In this document: in pieces, positions 10,956 through 21,872 of the stretch | Numbering within the stretch: the stretch's first letter is position 1 | How the letters are laid out: every line of letters starts with the position of its first letter | NCBI GenBank assembly: GCA_023313575.1 | Contig: JAJTTP010000002.1 | Location: 310,001-374,000, forward strand | DNA: 64,000 bases | Direction of reading: 5' to 3' | Source: Eutypella sp. D-1 | Taxonomy: Eukaryota; Ascomycota; Sordariomycetes; Xylariales; Diatrypaceae | Translations under genes and position numbers: made by a program | The notes under the pieces: generated by a model | Told to the model about the DNA's origin: nothing | Seen by the model: only the letters and a program-made list of their open reading frames with translations | Database searches by the model: none

Positions 10956-12811
10956 TCAAACACCTTTGCGCGCCTTACCTTTATAAACCCTTCTGATTCG
11001 CACAGGGACGGGAGCCTTTGGCCGTACTACGCCCAGCCCATATCTGCTCATGTCTAGGTCGGTCAGGTCAACGTCGCCCGTAGGGACAATGTCGAACTCA
11101 GAGATTAGTGCTGCGCATGTGAACATGATGATGTTCTTCGCGAGAAACCTGCCAGGGCATATTGCCGGGCCACCTACGTACCGGTTAGACCGATCCTCGA
11201 ACATTCCTTACGATACCACACCACTTACCTCCATATGGAATCCAAGAGCCCCCAAGGCCTTCCGTAGAGAAGTACTTGCGCTGACCGGCTTTTTCGTGCT
11301 TATGTTCTGGCATAGCATCGTTTCGCCTGGTAGACTGTGTGCTGAGTGGACCACTTGACGCGTCTGATGGATCGACGAGGAACCTCTCGGCCCAGAATGA
11401 ATTAACGGGATGCAAACCATTCTTGGTGTTCCAAACAGAGGTGTCTGTGTGAGGGATGTCTGTGTTAACCAGACCAAGATCCTCTCTAGGCAATTTCCAT
11501 TTGCCCAGCAGGACATCTGAGTGTGGAGAGCTGGCAAAGAAGAATACTTTGATGTGCAAGCGGAGGGACTCGGCATATATGGACGAGAGAAGCGGTAAGT
11601 CCAGGATTCTTTTGGGGTCAGTGTCTCTGCTGTGCCATTGGCCTTCTGGGAAGTGGGCTGCGACCTCTTCCCTCGCCCGGTAAACGACGTCAGGATCCTG
11701 GATGCATTCCAACGTCGTCATCAAGGCAGACGGAACCAGGTTGAAATTTGCGCTGCACAGGATCAGTGTCTTCGAAGCCTTCACTTGTATGAGGAGTACG
11801 ACTCACGCAAAAATCATGCCAAGATGATGGGCTGATAGTGCATCTTCATCATGCGTGCCGCGCTCTGTTAACACCCCTTGAAGGTATCTCACCAACCCAG
11901 AACCCCAAAAAGGGTCCCCACCGGTATGATCGATATCAGATTCCCTGAAATTGTCCCGCGCATAACTATGCCAAGTCTTGATCTGCGCACGCAGTCTGTC
12001 CCTGATTCTATAGGGTCCCGGTATGATAAAGGCCGGAATCCCCCGTGCCATCCAAGGAAGCGCATCGTCGTACGCCCACAAGTCGTCGAGGAAGTCCGGA
12101 TTTAATCGAAGTAGCATCGAACCAAATACTGCCTCAGTGACAGAGGCGCTCACAAGGTGGAGAAAAAACTGGAAGAAGTCTGGGACTTCAATCCATGAAT
12201 CGGAGGGCACAGCCCAGGTGCTTATCTTATGCCTCAAGGCCTGCCTGAAACTCTGTGTGGTGTGAAAAAGCCCCGGCCCGCTCCAAGCACGCATGAAACT
12301 CTGGTGGAGGAGATAGTCAATACGGAAATCGACATTTGAGTTTGGGAACGGCTTAGAGTGGGGGCCTGAATTATCCGTACGATACACAGAGAGACTCTTC
12401 TCGGGCATCCCGAAGAAATTCCTCAGTGCGAAGAGGTACAGAGACATCGGGCTAGAGAGACCCGGGTGCTTCATAAACTCAGTAATGCTGTCCCGGTCTT
12501 CGAAGAGATGCATCTTGGAGCCCATGAAGGATATCGTCGTAGATGTGGCCTTTTCTCCATATGATCTAAGGGCCATCAGTATCGTGCCAGCTAGACCTAG
12601 GCTATTCCTTTCACAATCACACATACGTAGCACGTCTAACGAACCCCGCCGTATCTAGGACGAACGGGAGAACGTTTCCAAAGTACGGAAGGGCGGCGGG
12701 ATAAGTGGGAGGAGGACATTCCCGCTCGTTTCTCCGACGAGACCTATGATAGCTATACACAGTCCAGGCATATTGAACGCCGGTGAGGATGACAAGTGCG
12801 AGGATCAACAT
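10956..12811 (-). CDS. cytochrome P450 (P450-1)
   Basis: Four exons: 12811-12627, 12565-11807, 11752-11229, 11173-10956; 561 aa. Introns of 61, 54 and 55 nt have standard donors and branch sites. The second intron removes an in-frame TGA (11805-11803), so this is not a pseudogene. An N-terminal membrane helix (residues 1-15) is followed by a basic/proline hinge (SRRRNERECPPPTYP). The I-helix region reads LGMIFAANFNLVPSA, the ExxR is in AESLRLH, and the haem loop WIPYGGGPAICPGRF has Cys495. The sequence style resembles fungal CYP7/CYP8-like enzymes that hydroxylate bulky lipids or terpenoids, but substrate cannot be inferred. Divergent from the SDR gene across about 1 kb. Predicted ER membrane protein. 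Confidence 0.88.
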
Positions 12812-13852
12812 GAGTCCGGGTGAGAAATTCTCGTATCAAACGCTATTATTACTTCGAAACAAGTGACATGGTAACAGTAAATCCCAAATATCATCATGAA
12901 ACGAATTCCTTATTACAGCTATAATAGCACCTTGTTACCTCACATAATACCCCCAATTTCGCCATCGAAAGTTATCATGATAGTTATATGCTCCCTGTCA
13001 TCACACCGACTGTACATGTTGATATCATCAATCCTTCGGAGTCTAACAACGAAAGACCTGCTGTTGGTCATCAGCGGACAACACATTCAAGCCAACCCGT
13101 CCTGACCGATTAGGCCTGAACACCATCTTACACCGTCTTGTACGTGGGAAAGGTCTCGAGTAAGCATGCATACGCAGTAAGATAGGGCAGTTACCTTACT
13201 CTTCTTTTACTTGTAAGGTTGGTGTACCCACGGCGTACAGATCAATATATGGGGGTAACTTTAGGTTGCATCTCTTGTGAATGTTACCACATGCTATCCT
13301 AGTCGCACACAAGGGGTGCATGTAAGCAGTGATGGGGTGGGGTTGCTTGGTGAAGTACCGTTCAAGCCTTTTGAGTGCATGTAAGCCACAGATAGCGGAG
13401 CGGCAGTAATCCGGCGAACCATTCCTATCCTGCACCGTTGCATGCAGTCTTAGAGCATGATACCCGGACTTAGGAGACCCCACCCTTGCCTCCCGCGCTT
13501 CCTGGTGTGCTAGGAATTAGATAACTGACATATCATGGTAGATTTAGTACTGTGACAGAGCGTCGTCGGATTCCCGTTCTTCTCCGATCTCGTACATGCG
13601 GGAAACCCTTTCACGGTACCTTGATTGCCTCTCAAGCTACCCCGCCGTGGGGAAGGATTACGACAACACCCGTGCATTAAACAGGCAGTCTGGATACACT
13701 GATTTAAACGAGGAGACATAACAAGAAGTCGGGCAGTTTGCTAACATATAAGCTAAACGCACTACATCTGCATTATAACAATCCGAAACCTCTGCATTAA
13801 AGATTAGCTTACGTTGGGAGGCGTCGTCTAACTGCATCGCCGTTCTTTTCAC
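12812..13852. promoter_or_regulatory. divergent promoter region of P450-1 and SDR
   Basis: A 1.04-kb AT-rich spacer between two outward-reading redox genes. No repeated operator could be identified by eye. Shared regulation is inferred from arrangement only. Confidence 0.4.
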
Positions 13853-14966
13853 ATGACTACCTCTAAGGGCACCATCCTCGTAACGGGAGCCAATGGCGGG
13901 CTCGGAACCGCCATCGTGAGCCAAATCCTCCAGAGTCCAGAACTCTCGGCATACCATGGAGTATACACCGTACGCGACGCATCCGCGGCGCCTCGCCTGC
14001 GTTCCCTTCTCGAGGGGGGGACATCACACTCCTTCGACATTGTCTCATTGGATCTTACGAATTTAGATAACATTCGTCAAGTGGCGTCTACCATCAATCA
14101 CCGTGTCGAAGTCGGTGAAATTCCGGCTATACGTGCACTTATTCTCGCCGCAGGATGCCATGAATATGCCATGCAGACATGGACAGATGGGGGACTAGAC
14201 ACAACCTTCGCATCCAATTACCTCGGCCATTGGTTACTGACCCTCCTCCTTCTCAAGAGTATCAATCGGGAAGAAGGAAGAATAGTCGCGCTCGGAAGCC
14301 AAGCGCATGAGTAGGTCACCCCTACGCGAAGTGATAGCAATAGGCGGATCTCATGAGACTAACAACACAATGATAATGGTTAGCCCTTATGACGAGAGAA
14401 ATAAGTCGGGAAAGGCTTTTGAGGAGGAGAAGTGGAAGACCATATTCACCAATACTGACAACATTGACGGAATCGCAAAGGGAACCTGGAGCCCCCCTAC
14501 AGATGATCCCTCGTGGCGAAGCGGATTTAGGCGCTACGGTGCCAGCAAGTTGTGTCTCGTCATGATGGTCGCAGACCTTCAACGACGCCTTTCGGCAGAT
14601 CCTGGACTGAACAAGATCTGCATTCTCGCCGTAGACCCGGGGTCCATGCCCACGGGGCTGGCGCGCAACGCTCCCTGGCTAATCCGCGTCCTCGTGTTCC
14701 GGATCATATTTTCTTTAGTCATACTTCTAAAGCCAGATGGGGAGGTGCGAAGCCCCAGTAAGTCGGCGATGGACGTACTAGGAGCTGCATTCAACTCGGG
14801 GCCCCAGCTAGGTGAATACCCCAAAGGTGTCTACTTGAATGGCTCAAAGCCTATCGAAACAAGCGCCGAGTCGAAGGACGTGAAGAAGAGAGACATGCTG
14901 TGGAAGGAGTCTTTGAAATACACCGGACTTCAAGACGGGGAGACCGTTCTTACCGATTGGAAATAA
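13853..14966 (+). CDS. short-chain dehydrogenase/reductase (WWOX/retinol-dehydrogenase-like)
   Basis: Two exons, 13853-14310 and 14384-14966, with a 73-nt intron (GTAGGT donor, CTAAC branch, TTAG acceptor); 346 aa. Splicing creates GSQAHDPYDERN, matching the usual post-Ser segment of this SDR group. The cofactor motif TGANGGLG (residues 11-18), an NYLGHW segment and the catalytic YGASK (Tyr204, Lys208) are all present, so the enzyme should be active with NAD(P)H. Likely interconverts an alcohol and a ketone. It is divergent from P450-1 and convergent with the FAD oxidase at 15295, fitting a set of tailoring enzymes; the substrate is unknown. Confidence 0.87.
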
Positions 14967-15294
14967 CGTCTTCGTGTGGGATTTTCCAGTGTCGTTATCG
15001 GATTGTATTGATAATGGGCGATATCGGTATCTTTACCCAAAAGGGAGGGAGCCGTCGGGTCCAAAGCGGCTAAAAAGTCTCCAATATTGGGCTTACTTGT
15101 ATCTGAGAGTTTATTTAAAGCCAGGACGCTTGCTCGTGTTAATATCCCCTTTCTGAAAAGGGACATAGCCCCCTATCGACAGTGATTAAGTGGGTCATTG
15201 ACCCACTTCCCCTGAACTACTGAGAAAACCTGCTATCATATAGAACTAAGAAACCATTGACGTGGCTTTGCTTAAGATGATTTCATATGATACA
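14967..15294. other. convergent spacer with a perfect palindrome
   Basis: Separates the stops of the SDR and the first FAD oxidase. It contains the 21-nt palindrome at 15188-15208. Confidence 0.6.
15188..15208. repeat. 21-nt perfect palindrome between convergent genes
   Basis: AAGTGGGTCA, one central T, then TGACCCACTT: ten perfectly paired bases each side. It lies 3' of both the SDR and FAD-oxidase genes. It could form an RNA hairpin in either 3' UTR or be a dimeric protein site. Confidence 0.7.
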
Positions 15295-17079
15295 TCATGA
15301 CCTATATGGTGGTATCTTGAAGCCTCCTGGTTCACGAGAAGTAAAGAGTCCCTCAGGGTCCACTGTGTCACGGACCCTTCCAAGATTTTGCAGGCTTTCC
15401 TCTCCGTAGCTCGCAATCGGATCTTGCCAGTGCCCTGCGTAATTGAGATATACAAAAGGCTCATAGGCTCCAAGTCTGCGGGCCTCCTTTCTGGTCTTTT
15501 CTAGAAGTCTACGTGCTTCATCCTCGACTATCAGATCATCATCCGCGCGGCTCCAAGTCGCAGACAAGAGCGTTACGATCAGAGTCCCCTCCCTGTCAGA
15601 GAGCCCCAGGGAGTTGGTCTTAGCCGCTCGTGCATATATAGCTGGAGGCAATGGCTCCAGGTTTATGGACCAGACGATTCCTTTGATTCTCTGAATATCA
15701 ACGATACTGTTGTTCCATAGGTTGTAGAGAGAATGTAGCATATCGTCGGTGGCAACCAGGGTAATTTCCGCGTAGAGACGGCTACGACATTTGATATCAG
15801 CACATATTACCTTTAATCTCATGATATTGCAGGAATAGGTGATAGGATATAGTTGCATGGAATAGGAAGTATATCTTACCGACTCCCATCCGCCTGTAGG
15901 CTTCCCGCGATGCGAGACAGAGTGGTCATATTGGTGACATTCTCAGTGTGAACCAATGTTGGTAGGTTCAATATGCCACGAAAGACGTTTGGTGTACCCA
16001 TGGTTTCGTCAACTTTACTGTAAATCAGGTTATTTGCAACGATGGTCTGGCTCTGATTGGCTGAATAACCGAACGTCGTTATGAGTGATGCATACTCATC
16101 ATATCTATCGGTTGCTGCGACGCCGAGAAACTCTTGAACAAGGTTGTCGATCGTCGAAGTTGGGTGATATAAAGTGCCAAGCCAGAAAAGTCCTTGCTCA
16201 AATGTTTTCAGTTCGATTCTAGTGATTACACCAAAGTTGTTCGCACCTCCTCGGAGGGCAATTAGGAGGTCTTCATTTTTCCCGGGCTTTGCCTCAATGA
16301 TAGACCCGTTAGCCACCACAAGTTCAAAGCCTAAGACAGTATCACAGGTCCAGCCGTAGCGGGGGCTTAGATAGGAGATGCCACCTCCTAGCGTGAGCCC
16401 CCCCACGCCAACGCCGCTCGCGCGGCCACCCACTACACTGAGCCCCAAACCATCAAGACTGGAATACACTGGAAACAGGCTATCAGTACTCTTACTATCA
16501 TCATGTTATTGTGCTTCTGAGGTGAATTCAATTTCATGGTTGCTATTATTGCTAGATGGTGGTAGTCGACCTGTGGAAAGAGTTGGCCGAGAGCCAAGAG
16601 ATCCAAGGTACGTACCTTCATCCCAAGTTGCACCCGTGCCGATCGAGACCGCTGAGTGATCTCGTCCAACCTCTATCTTATTGAGCTGGCGTAGATCTAT
16701 GGTAACACCATCTTGGATATTAGAGGAACCGGCAGAGGTTCCATGTCCACCCGATCGGACAGCAAATTGACAGCCGTGTTGGCCCTCCAGATAATCCCCG
16801 GTTGATGTTCGAAGTGAACTGATAGCAACTGAAACGTCGTCGGCCGTGTGAGGAAAGACGATGCAGTGAGGCTGCACGGTTGACGCTTGCAAGGTGAAGT
16901 AAGTCGTAAGGGACTCCTCGTAGGCGGGGCTCCCCTGAAAGGAGACCTTATCTCCCAGCACAGACGATAACGCGTTACACTACCTCAGTATCAGATCTAA
17001 GGACTCAGATAATCCTTGCATGGAGCGGGGCCATCTGTGCACTTACACACGCAAGGGCTATGGATGATAAGCTTGCCAT
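15295..17079 (-). CDS. FAD-linked oxidase, berberine-bridge-enzyme-like (copy A)
   Basis: Four exons: 17079-17047, 16979-16616, 16468-15880, 15781-15295; 490 aa. The start is an 11-codon exon (MASLSSIALAC) joined in phase 0 to CNALSSVLGDKVSF, giving a plausible short hydrophobic leader and the C-x-A-L-S-S start usual for the family. It has a PCMH-type FAD-binding domain: RSGGH with His90, the expected 8-alpha covalent FAD site, then GGLTLGGGISYLSPRYGW. A substrate domain follows and a C-terminal BBE segment ends FVYLNYAGHWQDP...YGEE. Such enzymes use O2 to oxidise alcohols, sugars or make C-C/C-O rings in metabolites. It is a close paralogue of the gene at 18925-20622. Introns are 67, 147 and 98 nt. 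Confidence 0.87.
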
Positions 17080-18924
17080 TCCTTGGTTCAGTCTGGCTCA
17101 CAGTGTGGATGTTGATAGTACTGAGGGAGACGACATAATCTTCGGAATATCTCAAGGGGAATCGATCTTGAACGGCGATTCGGTGTAGAATTACGATTTA
17201 ATTCAAAATTATACCGCATATACATCCTTCCGGGTTCTCTCATTCATAACTATGGCCGCGGGAGAGAAGGGCTCTTACGGGAGTCGGATCCGAGTCGCGG
17301 TGGGGCATTAGTAGACAGAGCGATGTCATTACTGGGCCCCCGGAGGAAACGAGGTGAGACAGAAACTACACCTACGTCACCTATGAAGTGGTTTTCACAT
17401 AGAGTCATCCGATGAAAAGCATGTAATATAACGTCGGGAAGCACGGCCTAGTGCTGTGCCATCCGATCGCTCTATGCTGCATCACGTTGTGTTGATGTTT
17501 CCACATATTTCCCTAGTGCTACTAATAATACGACTTCATGTTTCCAGTTGGGCAGTGGCAGGGTGTACTTCAATTTGGTCAGGTACGGATCGTGTTGCAT
17601 CAGAGCCTGCGATGCCTGTCTAATAAAGCCTCGTTACCTGTTGATTACATCCTCTTTCGGCGGCATGGTGGGCAGGCATCCTGGCAGGAGCATGGTGTAG
17701 TTGGCAGCTCGGAGGTGCTCCGATTCGGCCGAATGTCCTGTCCGGAGTGACAGGAACCGGGAAATAATGCATATTTGCCAGACCCTTACATGCGAAAAGT
17801 CATAAAGTAGGGCTTGTAGGAAGAATCATCCGGCTTTTGTCATCAACAAGACGTGCTGACAGGTTAGCATCTGAATATCTTACTACCTCGTAAGAACTCT
17901 AGCTCGTAGTCAGCGTAGCCTGGGAGCTATCACATTCAATACGCGTTACCCCCCAACCAAAAAGAAATGTAGATTATACCAGGCCTGGAGAAAGCATGCC
18001 GAAGGAGGTGGAACTTGGATGCGCAATAAACTGTTCGTTTTCACGCCGTCAGCACACCCAGATACGTATTGAATCATATATCAAAAGGTGCACCATGCCT
18101 TAGCAGACTAGACATCTTTATATTTCCCATTAAGTCATGATAGCCTACGAATATGTTTGATCCTACGTCACTATGTAGTAGAGAATTTGTACTCTCAGGG
18201 GGTTACTGAGTACATGGCCTACCGGGAGGCGTCGAAGAGGGCGGTGATTTAAATCCGTGTATGGATTAGAAGTGGCTGCAGTTCTAGGTAACAATCTACT
18301 AAGCAATAACCCTAGAGAGGAGTCATGATGTTGTTCGGCCTTGTGGTCACCCATGCGCTGTCGCTTGAAAGCGACTCTGTGCAAATGCTAAAATAGGAAT
18401 TATCCCCGGAATAAGATATATCTTACCGGCTCATCTGGACCGTAAGAACGAGAAGCCAGTGATATTGTAATGATATATAAGCTTTCTACACTGCACTGCC
18501 CATGGTTTCCATCCAGCAAGCGTTGCACTGCAATAATAAGAGAAGTACTGGTACGGCGGTCCCAATGCGACCCTACGCCTAGAGGCTGTCAAATAAGATC
18601 GCATAGACTCCTACCCTACCTAAGCACATGATTACCCGACAGTCATCTCAGCATGATACGAACACACCCCACCGCGTCCGCATCTCCCATCCCACGAGGC
18701 TAGGTATGGGTTGCATCTCGGGTCAAAGAAGAGCTATCAAGTCCTGGAAATATGCATGGCTGACATTCTGGACCTTAGCGTATATTGTAGTTCTTGTAAC
18801 AAACACGAAGTAATGGCCTGGTAATCCTCTAAAGCGCCAAAGAGATAGGAAAAGACGGAAGATACAAGTTGAGAAAAGGAGACATGACGTAGTTTGCAAT
18901 GGTAGCATCTTGGCGGGAGCTGAT
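17080..18924. other. spacer between the two FAD oxidases
   Basis: About 1.8 kb. It includes the upstream region of copy A and the 3' side of copy B. A stretch at about 17460-17870 on the minus strand has protein-like pieces in shifting frames (see that entry). The rest is AT-rich and featureless. Confidence 0.5.
17460..17870 (-). other. possible decayed or unrecognised coding fragment
   Basis: On the minus strand, segments such as AANYTMLLPGCLPTMPPKED and LMQHDPYLTKLKYTLPLPNW look like protein and can be joined by a 42-nt GT-AG intron. No convincing start or family is seen, and neighbouring frames contain stops. It may be a remnant of a cluster gene or chance. Confidence 0.2.
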
Positions 18925-20622
18925 TCACATAGGACCTGATTTCTCGTCTGGTATTTTGTAGCCCCCTGGGACTTGGAAAGTGAAGACTCCTTTGGGATCA
19001 ACCTTCTGTCGCACCTCCCTCAGACGCTTTACGCTATCGGCCCCGTAACTTGCGATCGGATCTTGGTGCTGACCGGCATAATCCAAGTAGACGAAGGGAT
19101 CAAAAGCACCCAGTTTTCGAGCCTCTTTTTCGATTGCGTCCATCAGTGCATCTGCCGCCTCGGTGACGAGTGCATCGTCTCTTTCGTTCGACCAGGTCGT
19201 AGAAAGCAAAGCCACCAGGAGCGGTTCCGTCCGATCTGCCAAGCCTAGTGCGTTCGACTTAGCACCGCGTGAGTAGATCGCCGGAGGCAAGGGTTCGAAT
19301 ACCAAGGCCCATAATATGTTCGATACATTGGCGATAGTTGGCACGCTATCCTTCCACTGGTTGAAAGCTGCCTTGAGGACGGGTTCTGTAGAAACGACTG
19401 TCGAAACACGATAGAGTGCGCTAACCGACATTAGTATACTAGCATCAACGATATAGCTACGGGCTCTGAAGACAGCATACCGTGCATCGACAGGCTGAAG
19501 CGCAGCCGTCGCTTTCGACAGAGCGGTCATATTCATCAAGCGAGAGGTATTGCGGAGGCTTGGTAAGCTCGAATATCCCCGAAAGATAGGAGGTGGGCTG
19601 TCGACCTCTTTGGTATACTCCAGCTGACTTGATATGACAGACATTCCCTGCGCTTGCGAATACCCAAACGTCGTGATCACGGACGCATACTCGTCATAAT
19701 TATCACGCGAGTTGACTTTCACGAGTTCACATATGACCTCGTCGATGCAGGAAAGGGGGTTATAGATCGTCCCGGCCCAGACGAGCCCTTGTTCGAAAGT
19801 ATTCAGGTCGATGCGAGTTACGATGCCAAAGTTATTATTGCCGCCCTTAAGCGCGAAGAACAAGTCCGGGTTAGAAGAGGCATTGGCATCGACGATGCTG
19901 CCATCAGCCAGGACAACCTGAAAATTGGACACAGAATCACAAGTCCAACCATAGCGCGGCGAGAAGTAGGAGACACCTCCACCGAGCGTCAGGCCACCAA
20001 CGCCTGTGACGGATGATATCCACAGACCGTCAGTCATTGTTCGCCCTCGTTGAGACTACGTATGTTGATAAGAGGGGCATGGGAGGCTTACCAACTCCAG
20101 CGGCTCGGCCCCCATTGACACTAAGACGGAGCGGATCAAGCTTCTCGTATACGGCATCCCAGGTAGCGCCTGTACCCACTAAGACGGTGGACTTGTCGGA
20201 ACTGAGCTCTATAGCGTTAAGGCCGCGCAAATCCAAAACGACACCATCGGCGATGTTGGATGCGCCAGCCCAGTAAGTGTGGCCGCCGGATCGCACGGCG
20301 AAGCGGCAGTCGCTCCCCCGGCTCGTTAGCCAAGTGAGCGCCGCAGAGACATCCTCGGCTGTCTGCGGTGATACGATACACGATGGGTGGACGGATGACT
20401 GCTGCGCCGAGAAATACGAATTTACGGATGCGTTGTAGGCGGCGCTTCCCGGGTCGCCAACTTTCTGTTTTCCAAGAATGCTCGACAGGGCAAGGCACTA
20501 AGACATCTAGTCAGTGTGTGAGCAAGTGCAGGATAATGATCGTGGTAGTATTGCCTACGCATATGCCGCCGAGGCTCGTAGGACGGGTCATCGTAATCTC
20601 GTCTTGGGCAACTAACCTCCAT
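18925..20622 (-). CDS. FAD-linked oxidase, berberine-bridge-enzyme-like (copy B)
   Basis: Model: 20622-20617 (Met-Glu), 20497-20092, 20003-19481, 19420-18925; 476 aa. The tiny first exon is tentative: ATGGAG followed by GTTAGT, 119-nt intron, in phase 0 at the same place as copy A. The third intron (19480-19421) is exactly 60 nt without a stop, so an unspliced reading stays open; splicing joins DAR to ALYRVSTV, matching copy A. RSGGH carries His75, the predicted covalent FAD site. GGLTLGGGVSYFSPRYGWTC and the C-terminal DYAGQHQDPIASYGADS are intact. Compared with copy A, the middle intron is at a different site (after AGVG). No clear signal peptide, so it may be intracellular unless the start differs. 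Likely oxidises a pathway intermediate. Confidence 0.85.
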
Positions 20623-21872
20623 TTCTGGATGTGTAACTGAAACGTCAATCTACACGCTTTATAAAGGGTCGTAATTGCGAGTTCGCGTATAGTTTCGGAG
20701 CTAGATAGATCAGCTGAGATATGCTATCTTCCTATTCGCACGCCTCGTGGCGCGAAGCTGAAGTGGATGTGGGCTTAGAAGACTGGGATGAGAATGGAGC
20801 TGAATGTAGTTGGAGACGCATGCAAGCACGATACTGATGAATCCGATAACTTGTCTACCTATGATGCTGGGCTTTTATGTCTCCCTGGCTTCAGATTCCC
20901 AATGGTATGGAAGAGCTGTTCAGCATGAAAATGATTGTTACCCCTTGCTGGGAAGAAGCTAGCTACCAGCGCGTTTGTTCCCCAACGCGGCGATGCAATA
21001 TAAGTTACCAACAACTTTCACCGGTAGAGTTCCTTGCTACAAGCCCACGTCTTTCAACAATCAACCGACCACCTGGAAATTGCACACGGAGATAAGATAA
21101 CCGTGAATGCATCCAGGATATATCGGTTGAACTGACGTATCAGCCAGTACGACGCAACCCCTCGCCCTTTGAGACCGCCCTAGCCTTGGTCGCTTCGCGT
21201 CCTACGTGACAGTTCCAACCTATCCACTTCCAATCTACCTTAATCAAAACGAGTTTCGATCTAATAGTAAGTCTAGATGTCCCATCCATTCGATCCCTAG
21301 AACCGAGCTGAGCTCTGCTGCAGACGGAGACTGGTAAGTAATGATGACAAATATGAAGCAAGGTCTCATTGGTTGGCTACGTGCATATACAACATGCACA
21401 GTAAGATTCGTATGCAGTCATGCCAGCATAAAGTCCCGGGTTTCCGTTGAAGATATGGAGTGTGAGTAGCATTTCCCATTGCCACCAGCTGAAGACTCTA
21501 TGTATCACACCACGGCCGCTTGGCGGGTTTTTGCTTGATACAAGTTCCGAAAAAGTATTCCGTGAGCGGCTTCGTAGCATCCTGAAAGGATCATGGCTTC
21601 ATTTTTCGTGGGCGAATGGTAATCCATGTTCGCTATGTTGCGCGAGGTGTTTGGTTTGTTCGTAAGCCAGACGCGCGGTCAAGGAAAGCATGGTGTGGAA
21701 GCTTAGTCTAGAAGAAGTGCCTGTTATATCCAGATTGTATTATCACATTGGTAATCTTCCGGACATAAAGCCCGGAGTTCTCAGATGTTGGTACAGATAA
21801 CAAATACATTAACCACACCCTTCAAGGGGGCAATCCAGCATGACATGTTGGCATAATCCACTCCCGCTCGTT
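20623..21872. other. intergenic, promoter side of FAD oxidase B
   Basis: Contains a TATA-like CTTTATAAAG at 20657-20666. No supported gene. Confidence 0.5.
20657..20666 (-). promoter_or_regulatory. TATA-like element of FAD oxidase B
   Basis: The palindromic CTTTATAAAG lies about 35 bp before the proposed ATG. That leaves a very short leader, so either the site is not the TATA box or the true start is further in. Confidence 0.35.

Noticed and set aside
11803..11805. In-frame TGA in P450-1 suggesting a pseudogene
   Set aside because: It lies inside a 54-nt GT-AG intron (11806-11753) whose removal restores LGMIFAANFNLVPSA.
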